Below, piece by piece: positions 25,417 to 34,016 of a stretch of DNA of 64,000 bases; the stretch's first letter is position 1, and every line of letters begins with the position of its first letter. The stretch is taken from positions 62,001 through 126,000 of the forward strand of contig NZ_MSZZ01000023.1 of the NCBI RefSeq assembly GCF_002093975.1, read 5' to 3'. Made by a program: the position numbers and the translations under genes. The notes below the pieces were generated by a model, which was not told where the DNA came from, ran no database searches, and was given only the letters and a program-made list of their open reading frames with translations. The stretch comes from Thermoactinospora rubra. GTDB lineage: Bacteria; Actinomycetota; Actinomycetes; Streptosporangiales; Streptosporangiaceae.

Positions 25417-26706
25417 ATGACAATCTGTGTGGTCGGCCTGGGCAAGATCGGTCTTCCCCTGGCCGCGCAGTTCGCCTCCAAGGGCCACCGCGTCGTCGGC
25501 ACGGACATCGACCCTCGTGTCGTGGGCCTGGTGAACCAGGGCATCGAGCCGTTCCCGGGCGAGCGCGACCTGGACGTGGTGCTCAAGAGCGTCGTGGAGG
25601 CCGGGCTGCTGACCGCCACGGCCGACACCACGGCGGCGGTGGCCGCCTCCGAGGTCGTGGTGCTGGTCGTCCCGCTGTACGTGGACGCCGATGGGCGGCC
25701 CGACTTCGGCTCGCTGGACGCCGCGACCCGCGCCGTCGCCGCAGGGCTGCGGCCCGGCGCGCTGGTCTGCTACGAGACGACCCTGCCCGTCGGCACCACC
25801 AGGCACCGCTGGGCGCCCATGCTGGAAGAGGGCTCGGGCCTGACGACCGGGCGGCACTTCCACCTGGCCTTCAGCCCCGAGCGGGTGCTGACCGGGCGGG
25901 TCTTCGCCGACCTGCGCCGCTACCCCAAGCTCGTCGGCGGCGTCGACGAGTGGTCCACCAGGCGGGCGGTCGCCTTCTACGAGTCGGTGCTGGACTTCGA
26001 CCCGCGCGAGGACCTGCCCAGGCCCAACGGCGTGTGGGACATGGGCTCGGCGGAGGCGGCCGAGCTGGCCAAGCTGGCCGAGACCACCTACCGGGATGTC
26101 AACATCGGGCTGGCCAACCAGTTCGCCCGGCACGCCCACGCTCTCGGCGTGGACGTCGCGAGGGTCATCGAGGCGTGCAACAGCCAGCCGTACAGCCACA
26201 TCCACCAGCCGGGCATCGCGGTCGGCGGGCACTGCATCCCGGTCTACCCGCGCCTGTACCTGTGGAACGACCCCGCGGCCACCGTGGTCCGCGCCGCCCG
26301 CGAGGCCAACGAGGCCATGCCGGGCTACGCCGTCGACCTGCTGGCCTCCGTCTTCGGGAGCCTGGCGGGCGCGGGCGTGCTGGTGCTGGGGGCCGCCTAC
26401 CGCGGCGGGGTGCGGGAGACCGCGTTCTCGGGGGTCTTCCCGCTGGTGGAGGAGCTGCGGGCGCGGGGGGCCGAGCCGTACGTCTCCGATCCCCTCTACA
26501 GCGCCGAGGAGCTGGCGGCGCTCGGGCTGCCGCCGCACCGCGGCGAGCCGGTCGCGGCGGCGGTCGTGCAGGCGGACCACCCCGAGTACCAGACGCTGGG
26601 CGCGGCGGACCTGCCCGGCGTGCGCGCGCTCGTGGACGGGCGGCGCGTCACCGACCCGGCCCGCTGGGAGGGCGTCGAGCGGGTCGTGATCGGCTCAGGC
26701 CTGTAG
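25417..26706 (+). CDS. UDP-sugar 6-dehydrogenase (WbpA/WecC-like)
   Basis: A 429-residue NAD-dependent four-electron dehydrogenase. VVGLGKIGLPLAAQFASKG is the NAD loop, ETTLPVGTT lies near 120, the active-site Lys is probably in LAKLAETTYRDVNIGLANQ near 220 and catalytic C273 is in GGHCIPVYP. It oxidises C6 of a UDP-HexNAc to the uronic acid. With the aminotransferase, oxidoreductase and acetyltransferase around it, the UDP-GlcNAc dehydrogenase WbpA is the closest role. The last 12 bases overlap the convergent acetyltransferase gene. Confidence 0.87.
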   Translation: MTICVVGLGKIGLPLAAQFASKGHRVVGTDIDPRVVGLVNQGIEPFPGERDLDVVLKSVVEAGLLTATADTTAAVAASEVVVLVVPLYVDADGRPDFGSLDAATRAVAAGLRPGALVCYETTLPVGTTRHRWAPMLEEGSGLTTGRHFHLAFSPERVLTGRVFADLRRYPKLVGGVDEWSTRRAVAFYESVLDFDPREDLPRPNGVWDMGSAEAAELAKLAETTYRDVNIGLANQFARHAHALGVDVARVIEACNSQPYSHIHQPGIAVGGHCIPVYPRLYLWNDPAATVVRAAREANEAMPGYAVDLLASVFGSLAGAGVLVLGAAYRGGVRETAFSGVFPLVEELRARGAEPYVSDPLYSAEELAALGLPPHRGEPVAAAVVQADHPEYQTLGAADLPGVRALVDGRRVTDPARWEGVERVVIGSGL

Positions 26707-27375
26707 GTCGTGTAGGTCGTGTAGGTCGTGTTCGGCGAGCTCGCCCGGCCGGATCTCGCGGTAGAGCTCGCCGGTCTTGGGGCACTCCCACACGCCGGGG
26801 CTCTTCTCGCTCAGCCGTACGCCCGCGCGTCCCACCCAGCCGACCCGCCGCGCGGGCACGCCGGCGACGAGGGCGAACGCGGGCACGTCGCGGGTGACCA
26901 CCGCGCCGGCGGCGACCATGGACCAGCGGCCCAGGACCACGGGCGCGACGCAGACGGCGCGGGCGCCGATCGAGGCGCCCTCCTCGGCCACCACGCCCAC
27001 CGGCGTCCAGTCGGCGGCCTGCTTGCGGGTGCCGTCGGGCTGGACGGCGCGGGGGTGGTGGTCGTTGGTCAGCACGACGGCCGGCCCGACGAAGACGCCG
27101 TCGGCGAGCCTGGCCGGTTCGTAGACCAGCGCATAATTCTGGATTTTTACGTTGTTGCCGATTTTTACCCCGGGGCCGATATAGGCCCCCCGTCCGATGA
27201 CACAGCCTTTCCCTATTTCGACATTTTCCCGGATTTGTGAGAGCTCCCAGGCCGTGGTGCCCTCCCCGACGACCGCCGACGCTGCGACCTGCACTGCGAC
27301 CTGCGCTGAGAACTGCACTGCGATCTGCGCTGAGAACTGCGTTTCCGCCATCGTTTCCGCCATCGTTTCCGCCAT
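26695..27375 (-). CDS. Left-handed beta-helix N-acetyltransferase (WbpD/WlbB-like)
   Basis: A 226-residue hexapeptide-repeat enzyme. Repeats run from about 35 to 165 (ENVEIGKGCVIGRGAYIGPGVKIGNNVKIQ), with the FVGPAVVLTNDHHPRA segment that carries the catalytic His and Asn in WlbB-type enzymes. It should acetylate the 3-amino group made by the WbpE-like enzyme. The start is fixed at 27375 by gaggaggagg 7 bases upstream. The ends are repetitive: the N-terminus is MAET three times followed by two similar QFSAQ(I/V)AV octads, and the C-terminus is HDLHDLQ-like. Both are DNA tandem repeats, so end lengths may vary between strains. Confidence 0.83.
   Translation of the reverse strand: MAETMAETMAETQFSAQIAVQFSAQVAVQVAASAVVGEGTTAWELSQIRENVEIGKGCVIGRGAYIGPGVKIGNNVKIQNYALVYEPARLADGVFVGPAVVLTNDHHPRAVQPDGTRKQAADWTPVGVVAEEGASIGARAVCVAPVVLGRWSMVAAGAVVTRDVPAFALVAGVPARRVGWVGRAGVRLSEKSPGVWECPKTGELYREIRPGELAEHDLHDLHDLQA
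27293..27375 (-). repeat. Tandem repeats in the acetyltransferase 5' end
   Basis: Two 24-bp copies (27293-27316 and 27317-27340, one base different) are followed by about two and a half copies of the 12-bp unit gccatcgtttcc (27347-27375). Together they encode the QFSAQ and MAET repeats. Each 12-bp copy contains an in-frame ATG, so the start codon itself is triplicated. Confidence 0.75.
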
Positions 27376-27528
27376 CGCGAAACCTCCTCCTCGTGCGGCA
27401 GCACAGCAGTCTGTCGGCCCCGCCGGCGGAAAACCAAGCCTTTGCCGAAAACGGAGGGTTCGTTCCCGGCCGCGTCCCGGAACCTGGAAGGATACGGTTG
27501 CCCAGCCGATCGTGAGGAAGCGCCCCGC

Positions 27529-28221
27529 ATGGAGTCATCGGAGATTCACCGTCTTGTCCAGCTCGAGGACGACCACTGGTGGTACCGCGAGCGGCGTGCC
27601 ATCCTCGCCCGCGAGCTGAGGGGCCTTCCGCCCGGCCGGGCCGTCGACGTCGGCGCGGCGGGCGGGGGCAACACCCGGGTGCTGCTCCGGCACGGCTGGC
27701 GCGCGACCGCGGTCGACCACTCCGAGGCGGCCGTCCGGGTGGCGCGCGACCGCGGCCTGCCCGCCGTCCGGGCCGACGCCCGCGAGCTGCCCTTCCCCGA
27801 CGGCCGCGTCGACCTGGTGACGGCCTTCGACGTGCTGGAGCACATCGAGGAGGACCACCTCGTCGCCGAGGAGCTGGCCAGGGTGCTCAGGCCCGGCGGG
27901 CGGGCGCTGGTGGCCGTGCCGTGCGACATGGCGCTGTGGTCGGCCCACGACGAGGCGGTCGGCCACGTCCGCCGCTACAGCCGTGACGGCCTGGTCCAGA
28001 CGATCGCCAAGACGGGCCTGACGGTGGAGCGGGTCTGGAGCTGGAACGTGCTGCTGCGGCCCGTCGTCGCCCTGCGCAGGCGGCGGTCCGCCGGCAGCGA
28101 CCTGGACCGGCTGCCGCGCGTGGTCAACTCGGCCCTGTCGGCCGTCGTGGCCGTCGAGCGCCGCCTGCCGGTCCGCGCCCTGCCCGGAGTGACCTTGTTC
28201 CTACGCGCTCGCAAACATTGA
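27529..28221 (+). CDS. Class I SAM-dependent methyltransferase
   Basis: A 230-residue methyltransferase. The SAM loop is VDVGAAGGGNTRVL (about 40-53), followed by VDHSEAAV and a FDVLEHIEED motif IV near 105. The N-terminal DDHWWYRERR segment is typical of enzymes in surface-polysaccharide loci. ATG 27529 is preceded by gaggaag. It probably O-methylates a sugar of the polymer or its lipid carrier; the target cannot be read from sequence. The polysaccharide deacetylase gene follows after 6 bases. Confidence 0.8.
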   Translation: MESSEIHRLVQLEDDHWWYRERRAILARELRGLPPGRAVDVGAAGGGNTRVLLRHGWRATAVDHSEAAVRVARDRGLPAVRADARELPFPDGRVDLVTAFDVLEHIEEDHLVAEELARVLRPGGRALVAVPCDMALWSAHDEAVGHVRRYSRDGLVQTIAKTGLTVERVWSWNVLLRPVVALRRRRSAGSDLDRLPRVVNSALSAVVAVERRLPVRALPGVTLFLRARKH

Positions 28222-28227
28222 AACAAT

Positions 28228-28908
28228 ATGGCCGTGATTGCACACGGCTTGATGGCGCTCCTCCTCGCGGCCTCCCCCCTCCAGGCGGCCGCTCCCGCGA
28301 AGATCGACTGCGCGAAGGTCAAGTGCCTGGCGCTGACCTTCGACGACGGGCCGGGCCGGCAGACGGCCGAGCTGCTCGACACGCTCGCCAAGGCCAAGGT
28401 CAAGGCGACCTTCTTCCTCGTCGGCAAGCAGGTCGAGCAGCGGCCGGAGCTCGCCAGGCGGGCCCTGCGCGAGGGCCACGAGCTGGGCAATCACACCTAC
28501 TCCCACCTGGAGCTGACCGCGCTGGCCGACTACCAGGTCAGCAACGAGCTGCGGGCCGCGCAGCAGGCCATCGAGGAGGCCACCGGCGCGGCGCCCAAGA
28601 TCTTCCGCCCGCCGTACGGCAAGACCGACGACCGGATCCTGGCACTGGCCGGGGAGGCGGGCCTGGCGCAGGTGACGTGGACCGACACCACGCTCGACTG
28701 GAGCCTGCGCGACACCGAGAAGATCAAGAAGACGGTGCTGAAGCTGTCCGGCCGCGACGACGTGATCCTCATGCACGACACCGTCCCGCAGACGGTCAAG
28801 GCCGTGCCGGGGCTGATCAAGGAGCTGCGCAAGCGCGGCTTCCACCTGGTGACGGTGTCCACACTGGCGGGCAAGGGGAAGCTGGAGCCGGGCCAGTCCT
28901 ACCCGTAA
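28228..28908 (+). CDS. Secreted polysaccharide deacetylase (NodB domain)
   Basis: A 226-residue exported enzyme. A short signal peptide (about 1-21) is followed by the NodB domain: TFDDGPG (metal Asp), NHTYSH (two His ligands), RPPYGKTD and DVILMHD. All five catalytic motifs are intact. It should remove N-acetyl groups from peptidoglycan or from a GlcNAc-bearing wall polymer outside the membrane. Its place at the end of the polymer locus makes post-export editing of the polymer a reasonable guess. Confidence 0.88.
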   Translation: MAVIAHGLMALLLAASPLQAAAPAKIDCAKVKCLALTFDDGPGRQTAELLDTLAKAKVKATFFLVGKQVEQRPELARRALREGHELGNHTYSHLELTALADYQVSNELRAAQQAIEEATGAAPKIFRPPYGKTDDRILALAGEAGLAQVTWTDTTLDWSLRDTEKIKKTVLKLSGRDDVILMHDTVPQTVKAVPGLIKELRKRGFHLVTVSTLAGKGKLEPGQSYP

Positions 28909-28918
28909 CCGGGCGCCG

Positions 28919-30337
28919 ATGAGGAAGGCGACTCTGGCGGCCTTCGGGGCGATCCAGGCCATCCTGCTGGCCTGGTGGGCCGCCTACCACCCCGGCCTGT
29001 TCAGCCGCGACTCGGTGCTGTACCTCAGCCACACGGTCGCCGGGCCGTGGGTCAGCGACCACTCGTGGGTCTACGACGCGCTGCTGTGGCTCAGCTTCAC
29101 CGTGACCGGCGACCTGGCGGCCGTGACGTTGCTGCAGACCACGGCCATGGCGGCGGCGCTGGTGTTCCTGGCCGTGTCGCTGCGCCGCGTCGGCGCTCCC
29201 CCGCGCGCCACGCTCGCGCTGGCCGTGCTGCTGCCCCTGCTGCCTCCCGTGGGGGCCTTCACGGTCACGTTGTGGAAGGACGTGCCGTTCACGCTGTGCG
29301 TCATGACCGCCTGCGCGGTCGCGTGCCGTCCCATGACCGGCAGGACCGTCCTGGCCCTGGGCGCGCTGCTGCTGGGCGTGGGCCTGTTCCGGCCCAACGG
29401 CTTCATGGTGGCCGGGGTCGCGCTGGTGTTGCTGCTGATCGTGGTCAGGGGGCGGCGGGTACGGCTGGCGGCCGTCGGAGCGGCGGCCACCGCGCTGCCG
29501 ATCCTGCTGACGGCCGTGGTGCTGCCGAAGGCCGGCATCCAGCCGCCCGCGCCGACCACCACCTACCAGACCGCGTTCGCCGACCTCGGGTACGTCTACC
29601 GCCGCCACCCGCTGTGGTTCGACCAGCGCGACCTGGCCGTCCTGACCCAGGTGGCGCCGCTCAGCCGGTGGTGGAAGGCCGGGGAGTGCGGCACGGTCAA
29701 CGAGACGATCTGGCGCGCCGACTTCGACCGGACGGCCTCGGACCGGCTCTCGGGCGAGCTCATGGGCATCTGGCTGCGGCTGCTGCGCACGCATCCCGGC
29801 GAGCTGATCTCCGCCCGGCTCTGCCGCGGGGCCATCGCGTGGCGCATCTCGGCCTACACCGACCAGGGGCCCAGCGGGCTGACCTACCACTTCTCGCGCC
29901 GCCCCACCGCCGACAGCTATGTCGGCCCCGGCAAGATCGCCGACTTCCCCGGCCGGGCCGAGGTCTTCACCCTGCGGCCGCTGTGGCCCTGGCTGTACGG
30001 CGTGGCGGACGCATGGGTGGTGTGGACGTACTCGCTGGACTGGCTGCTGTGGCGAGGCGCCCTGTGGTGTTACGTGACCTACGCGGCACTGGGGCTGGCG
30101 GCCCTGGCCCGCCGGGACCGCGCCATGCTGGCCGCGGCGGCCGTCGTGGCGGGTCAGCAGATCAGCGTGCTGGTCAACAGCGCGGCGCAGGACTTCCGCT
30201 ACATGGCGTCGCCGATCTACGTCGGCATGCTGATGCTGCCGTTGCTGGTGGTGAGCTTGTGGCGATTGGGGCGAAGCATCGCTCACCGTAATCGAGTTGA
30301 CCCAGGCAGTGAGGCGACTATCATGGAGAGCGCGTAG
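28919..30337 (+). CDS. Polytopic membrane protein, GT-C/DUF6020-like
   Basis: A 472-residue membrane protein with about ten hydrophobic segments. An early HPGLFSRDS motif in the first extracellular loop and a TLWKD motif near 120 resemble the DUF6020 family of GT-C fold, lipid-sugar-using glycosyltransferases. It would act outside the membrane on lipid-linked sugars. The gene starts 10 bases after the deacetylase and ends the plus-strand run of the locus. Family assignment is by pattern only. Confidence 0.65.
   Translation: MRKATLAAFGAIQAILLAWWAAYHPGLFSRDSVLYLSHTVAGPWVSDHSWVYDALLWLSFTVTGDLAAVTLLQTTAMAAALVFLAVSLRRVGAPPRATLALAVLLPLLPPVGAFTVTLWKDVPFTLCVMTACAVACRPMTGRTVLALGALLLGVGLFRPNGFMVAGVALVLLLIVVRGRRVRLAAVGAAATALPILLTAVVLPKAGIQPPAPTTTYQTAFADLGYVYRRHPLWFDQRDLAVLTQVAPLSRWWKAGECGTVNETIWRADFDRTASDRLSGELMGIWLRLLRTHPGELISARLCRGAIAWRISAYTDQGPSGLTYHFSRRPTADSYVGPGKIADFPGRAEVFTLRPLWPWLYGVADAWVVWTYSLDWLLWRGALWCYVTYAALGLAALARRDRAMLAAAAVVAGQQISVLVNSAAQDFRYMASPIYVGMLMLPLLVVSLWRLGRSIAHRNRVDPGSEATIMESA
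30296..30323 (+). promoter_or_regulatory. Promoter-like ttgacc/tatcat pair
   Basis: Within the last codons of the membrane protein gene, ttgacc (30296-30301) and tatcat (30318-30323) are separated by 16 bases, a good match to a sigma-70 promoter. No plus-strand gene follows, so any transcript would run antisense to the broken DUF3800-like gene. It may be chance. Confidence 0.25.
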
Positions 30338-30349
30338 CCCACTAGGGCT
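30336..30349 (+). terminator. Short hairpin after the membrane protein gene
   Basis: agccc and gggct form a perfect 5-bp stem around acta, overlapping the stop codon at 30335-30337. It is a weak candidate end for the long plus-strand run; there is no U-tract. Confidence 0.3.
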
Positions 30350-30402
30350 GCGAAGTGGGGCCGGGCTTCCCGCCGCATGACGGGCACCCGGTCTTCGCGT
30401 TG

Positions 30403-30976
30403 TCAGACGGCGGCATCCTCGCAGAGGCACACCTCGACCACCTTCTCCAGCGTCTTGAGATGCCGGTCGTCTCCGTAGACCAGGTGCGCCGCAGCGGCGC
30501 CGACCACGATGTCCGGCAGCCACAGCAAGGGCTGCGCGTCGGCTGAGGCATGCTCGAAGGTGAACCTCGCCGGCCTCCCGGCCAGCCCGCCGAGCACGCG
30601 CCTGTCCTTCAGGTTCTGCTGCTCCTGGCGACGGTCCAACACCAGGTGGCGGGTGTCGTCGGGCAGCTCGCAGGCGGCCCAGCTCAGCGCCCGTGCCCGT
30701 GCGGCCTCCTGCCGTCTGCTCGACTCAAAGCGACAGCCGTAGATTCGCGCCGCGATCGGCATGTCGGCGAGCACCCTACCGAGGGCGTCGCGAGTCGCCG
30801 CATCCTCCGAGTGCCAGTGCGGGCGCCGAGGCGCGGGTATGCACGAGGAGACCTCTCGCCGCACACAGTGCTCCAAAGCCGGCTCAGCGGACACGACAGC
30901 TATGAGGTAGAGCCCATGCCGGACGTGAATCGACTCGTCGATGTAGCCGAAGCGCGTGGGGGGGTCGCGAAGTCAC
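30403..30976 (-). pseudogene. DUF3800-like protein gene broken at a C7 run
   Basis: The readable part downstream of 30894 gives about 163 residues of an uncharacterised actinobacterial family, ending LLWLPDIVVGAAAAHLV. Reading further upstream in the same frame adds an RFGYIDES segment, the typical DUF3800 N-terminus with its acidic pair, but no start codon before a stop. Seven G on the plus strand (30958-30964, C7 in the gene) lie there. Removing one C joins the frame to a GTG at 30976 and gives a normal N-terminus (MTSRPPTRFGYIDES). The total of 574 bases is one more than a multiple of three. The cause is slippage, decay or sequencing error. Confidence 0.65.
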
Positions 30977-31008
30977 GGAACGTCATTATTCCGCAACGTA
31001 GCGTCGGA

Positions 31009-32559
31009 TCACTCCCATTCGATGGTGCCCGGCGGCTTGCTGGTGACATCCAGCACCACCCGGTTGACCTCCGGCACCTCGTTCGTGATGCGCGTCGAGA
31101 TGCGCGACAACACGTCGTACGGAACGCGAGCCCAGTCGGCCGTCATCGCGTCCTCCGACGTCACCGGCCGCAGCACCACCGGATGCCCGTAGGTGCGCCC
31201 GTCGCCCTGCACGCCCACCGAGCGCACGTCGGCCAGCAGCACCACCGGGCACTGCCAGATCTCCCGGTCGAGGCCGGCGCGTGACAGCTCCTCGCGGGCG
31301 ATCGCGTCGGCCTCCCGCAGGGTGTCGAGCCGTTCGCGGGTGACCGCGCCGACGATGCGGATGGCCAGGCCCGGGCCGGGGAACGGCTGGCGCCAGACCA
31401 TGGCCGAGGGCAGGCCCAGCTCCTCGCCCGCGCGCCGTACCTCGTCCTTGAAGAGGGTCCGGAGCGGCTCGACCAGCGTGAACCGCAGGTCCTCCGGCAG
31501 GCCGCCGACGTTGTGGTGGGACTTGATGTTGGCCGTGCCGGTGCCGCCGCCGGACTCCACCACGTCGGGGTAGAGCGTGCCCTGGACCAGGAACTCCACC
31601 GGGCCGTCGGCCATGATGGCGCGCTGCTCGTCCTCGAAGACCCGGATGAACTCCCGGCCGATGATCTTGCGCTTCTCCTCCGGGTCGGTGACGCCGTCGA
31701 GGGCCTTGAGGAAGCGGTCGGCGGCCTCGACGACCCGCAGTTTGACGCCCGTGGCGGCGACGAAGTCGCGCTCGACCTGCTCGGCCTCGCCCTTGCGCAG
31801 CAGGCCGTGGTCGACGAAGACGCACGTCAGCCGGTCGCCGATGGCGCGCTGCACGATCGCGGCGGCCACCGCCGAGTCGACGCCGCCGGACAGCGCGCAG
31901 ATCGCCCGCCCCTCGGGCCCGATCTGGCGGCGCACGGCCTCGACGGAGTCTTCGACGATGTTGAGCATCGTCCAGGTCGGACGGCACCCGGCGGCGTCGA
32001 GGAAGTGCTTGAGGACCGCCTGGCCGTGGTCGGAGTGGAGCACCTCGGGGTGGAACTGCACGCCGTACAGGCCCATCTCGGGGTGCTCGAAGGCGGCGAC
32101 GGGGGTCTCGGCGGTGGAGGCGGTCACGGTGAAGCCGATCGGCGCGGCCGAGACGCTGTCGCCGTGGGACATCCACACCTTCTGCCTGGTGGGCAGCCCG
32201 GCGAACAGCACGCCCTCGCGGACGACCTCCAGCTGGGTGCCGCCGTACTCGGCCCGGCCGGTGCGGGCGACCTCGCCGCCCAGCGCCTGGGCCATGGCCT
32301 GGAAGCCGTAGCAGATGCCGAAGGTGGGCACGCCCGTGTCGAACAGCCCCTCGGGCACCGCGGGGGCGCCTTCGGCGTACACCGAGGAGGGGCCGCCGGA
32401 CAGGATGATCGCCTTGGGCTTCTTGGCCAGCATCTCCTCGACGCTCATCGTCGAGGGGACGATCTCCGAGTAGACGTGGCACTCGCGCACCCGCCTGGCG
32501 ATGAGCTGTGCGTACTGCGCACCGAAGTCGACCACGAGCACTGTGTCGAAATCAGACAC
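31009..32559 (-). CDS. guaA: GMP synthase (glutamine-hydrolysing)
   Basis: A 516-residue two-domain enzyme that converts XMP to GMP using ATP and glutamine. The class I amidotransferase domain (about 1-195) has Cys in FGICYGFQ and His/Glu in FHPEVLHS. The ATP-pyrophosphatase domain carries SGGVDSAV, and the C-terminal dimer domain has RPVTSEDAMTADWARVP and ends KPPGTIEWE. I use GTG 32559 because it gives the family N-terminus (M)SDFDTVLVVDFG with gggggtcc upstream; a TTG at 32574 is an alternative. A clear housekeeping gene. Confidence 0.97.
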   Translation of the reverse strand: MSDFDTVLVVDFGAQYAQLIARRVRECHVYSEIVPSTMSVEEMLAKKPKAIILSGGPSSVYAEGAPAVPEGLFDTGVPTFGICYGFQAMAQALGGEVARTGRAEYGGTQLEVVREGVLFAGLPTRQKVWMSHGDSVSAAPIGFTVTASTAETPVAAFEHPEMGLYGVQFHPEVLHSDHGQAVLKHFLDAAGCRPTWTMLNIVEDSVEAVRRQIGPEGRAICALSGGVDSAVAAAIVQRAIGDRLTCVFVDHGLLRKGEAEQVERDFVAATGVKLRVVEAADRFLKALDGVTDPEEKRKIIGREFIRVFEDEQRAIMADGPVEFLVQGTLYPDVVESGGGTGTANIKSHHNVGGLPEDLRFTLVEPLRTLFKDEVRRAGEELGLPSAMVWRQPFPGPGLAIRIVGAVTRERLDTLREADAIAREELSRAGLDREIWQCPVVLLADVRSVGVQGDGRTYGHPVVLRPVTSEDAMTADWARVPYDVLSRISTRITNEVPEVNRVVLDVTSKPPGTIEWE

Positions 32560-32647
32560 CGAGAGGACCCCCAAGCAGGCGAAGTGCGGTGGGTCCAGTC
32601 TATCGGCGCCTTCCGATGCAGGCAGACGGGCCGCCGGGCCGGTACGG

Positions 32648-33889
32648 CTACCGCACGCCCTTGATCTTGACGACGGCGAAGGCGGCGATCAGGGAGATGA
32701 CGATGCCGACGGCGAACAGGGCGGGGTAGCCGCCGAGCGAGACCACGAAGGCGGCCACGGCGGGCGCGGCGATCTGGGGACCGGCGTTGGCGATGTTCAG
32801 CACGCCCATGTCCTTGCCGACCTCCTGCCGGTTCGGCAGCACCTTGGTCACCAGGGCCAGGTCCACGGCCATGAAGACGCCGAAGACGACGCCGTGCACC
32901 ACGTTGTAGACGAGCATGCCCTCGAAGGTCGGCATGACCAGGGGGATGGCCAGCGTCACGGCGGAGGCGACCCCGGAGATCAGCGCGAAGAGCTTGAACC
33001 TGCCCACGCGGTCCGACAGCGGGCCGATGACCAGGACGGCGGCGAGGGTGGCGACCTGCCCGATCAGGGAGAGGATGCCCATCTTGGCGATGACCTCCTC
33101 CCGGGGGATCTTGATGTAGTCCTCGAGCAGGAAGAGGTTGAAGGTGAAGATCACCATGTAGCCGAGCATGATGCCGAAGCGCCCCACGAACGCCCAGCGG
33201 AAGTCCGCGCTCCTCAGCGGGCGCATGAAGGCCCTCATGAACTCGCCGAGGTCGAACGGCTCGCGCGGCATCTCCAGCGACGACCTGTCCGGGGTGGCGA
33301 ACACGATGAGCAGCGCGGCGACCGCGAGCACGACCATGACGACGTAGTAGGCGCCGCCGGCGGCGAGCTGGGGGAAGCCGATGAACATGAGCGAGCCGGC
33401 GACGGTCGCGATCGGGACGGCCAGGCCGACCAGTCCGGAGAAGGTGCCGTAGCGGTGCGGCGGCACGCGGTCGGGGAGGATGGCGGTGACGGCGGCCTGG
33501 TAGTCGTTCATGATCATCTGAACGACCGCCCAGCTCAGGCCGAGCATCAGGACGCCGGCGGCGTTGGCCTGCACGAGCAGGGCGATGATGCCGGCGGTGA
33601 CGCACCCCAGGATCCACGGGCTGCGGCGGCCGAACCGCGAGCGGGTGCGGTCGGAGATCTGGCCGAAGATCGGGTTGGCGATCGTGGCCATCAGCGGGCC
33701 GATGGAGTTGGCCAGCCCGAGCGCGGCGACGTCGTTCATGCCGGTGATGCGCTGGACGTGGACGGGCAGGACGAACGCGCCCACGCCCATCCACAGGAAG
33801 AAGACGGCGGCGTTGGCCAGGGGCAGCGTGAGGTAGAGCGGGCCGAGCCGGTAGCCGGCGGCGGGCAGGACCCCGGGGGGAGCGCTCAT
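32648..33889 (-). CDS. MFS transporter, probable sugar permease
   Basis: A 413-residue major facilitator with about twelve hydrophobic segments. The loop 2-3 motif is GQISDRTRSRFGRRSP, the pattern of the GPH/sugar-transporter-like MFS group, and the equivalent GPLSDRVGRFK occurs in the second half. A perfect 16-bp palindrome (33910-33925) lies 20 bases upstream and shares its core with a palindrome beside the LacI gene, so the transporter is probably repressed by that LacI protein. Its substrate is probably a glycoside, but the sequence does not say which. Confidence 0.8.
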   Translation of the reverse strand: MSAPPGVLPAAGYRLGPLYLTLPLANAAVFFLWMGVGAFVLPVHVQRITGMNDVAALGLANSIGPLMATIANPIFGQISDRTRSRFGRRSPWILGCVTAGIIALLVQANAAGVLMLGLSWAVVQMIMNDYQAAVTAILPDRVPPHRYGTFSGLVGLAVPIATVAGSLMFIGFPQLAAGGAYYVVMVVLAVAALLIVFATPDRSSLEMPREPFDLGEFMRAFMRPLRSADFRWAFVGRFGIMLGYMVIFTFNLFLLEDYIKIPREEVIAKMGILSLIGQVATLAAVLVIGPLSDRVGRFKLFALISGVASAVTLAIPLVMPTFEGMLVYNVVHGVVFGVFMAVDLALVTKVLPNRQEVGKDMGVLNIANAGPQIAAPAVAAFVVSLGGYPALFAVGIVISLIAAFAVVKIKGVR

Positions 33890-33909
33890 GGAACAGACCT
33901 TTCCGGATT

Positions 33910-33925
33910 GGTGATACGTATCACC
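33910..33925. promoter_or_regulatory. LacI-type operator ahead of the MFS gene
   Basis: ggtgatacgtatcacc is a perfect 16-bp palindrome with a central CpG, as expected for LacI-family sites. The core atacgtat is shared with the site at 35036-35047 next to the LacI gene. Confidence 0.7.
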
Positions 33926-34016
33926 GATGAATGCTCTGGACTGTAGGCAGGCTCCACGGGGCTGACAAGAAGCGCGACCAAGTTGTTACCGGGCCGCGCT
34001 CACCGATCCGGCGTCG

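Noticed and set aside
30355..30546. Plus-strand ORF after the promoter-like pair at 30296-30323
   Set aside because: It is antisense to the DUF3800-like coding sequence, which has family motifs; the composition looks like a shadow.
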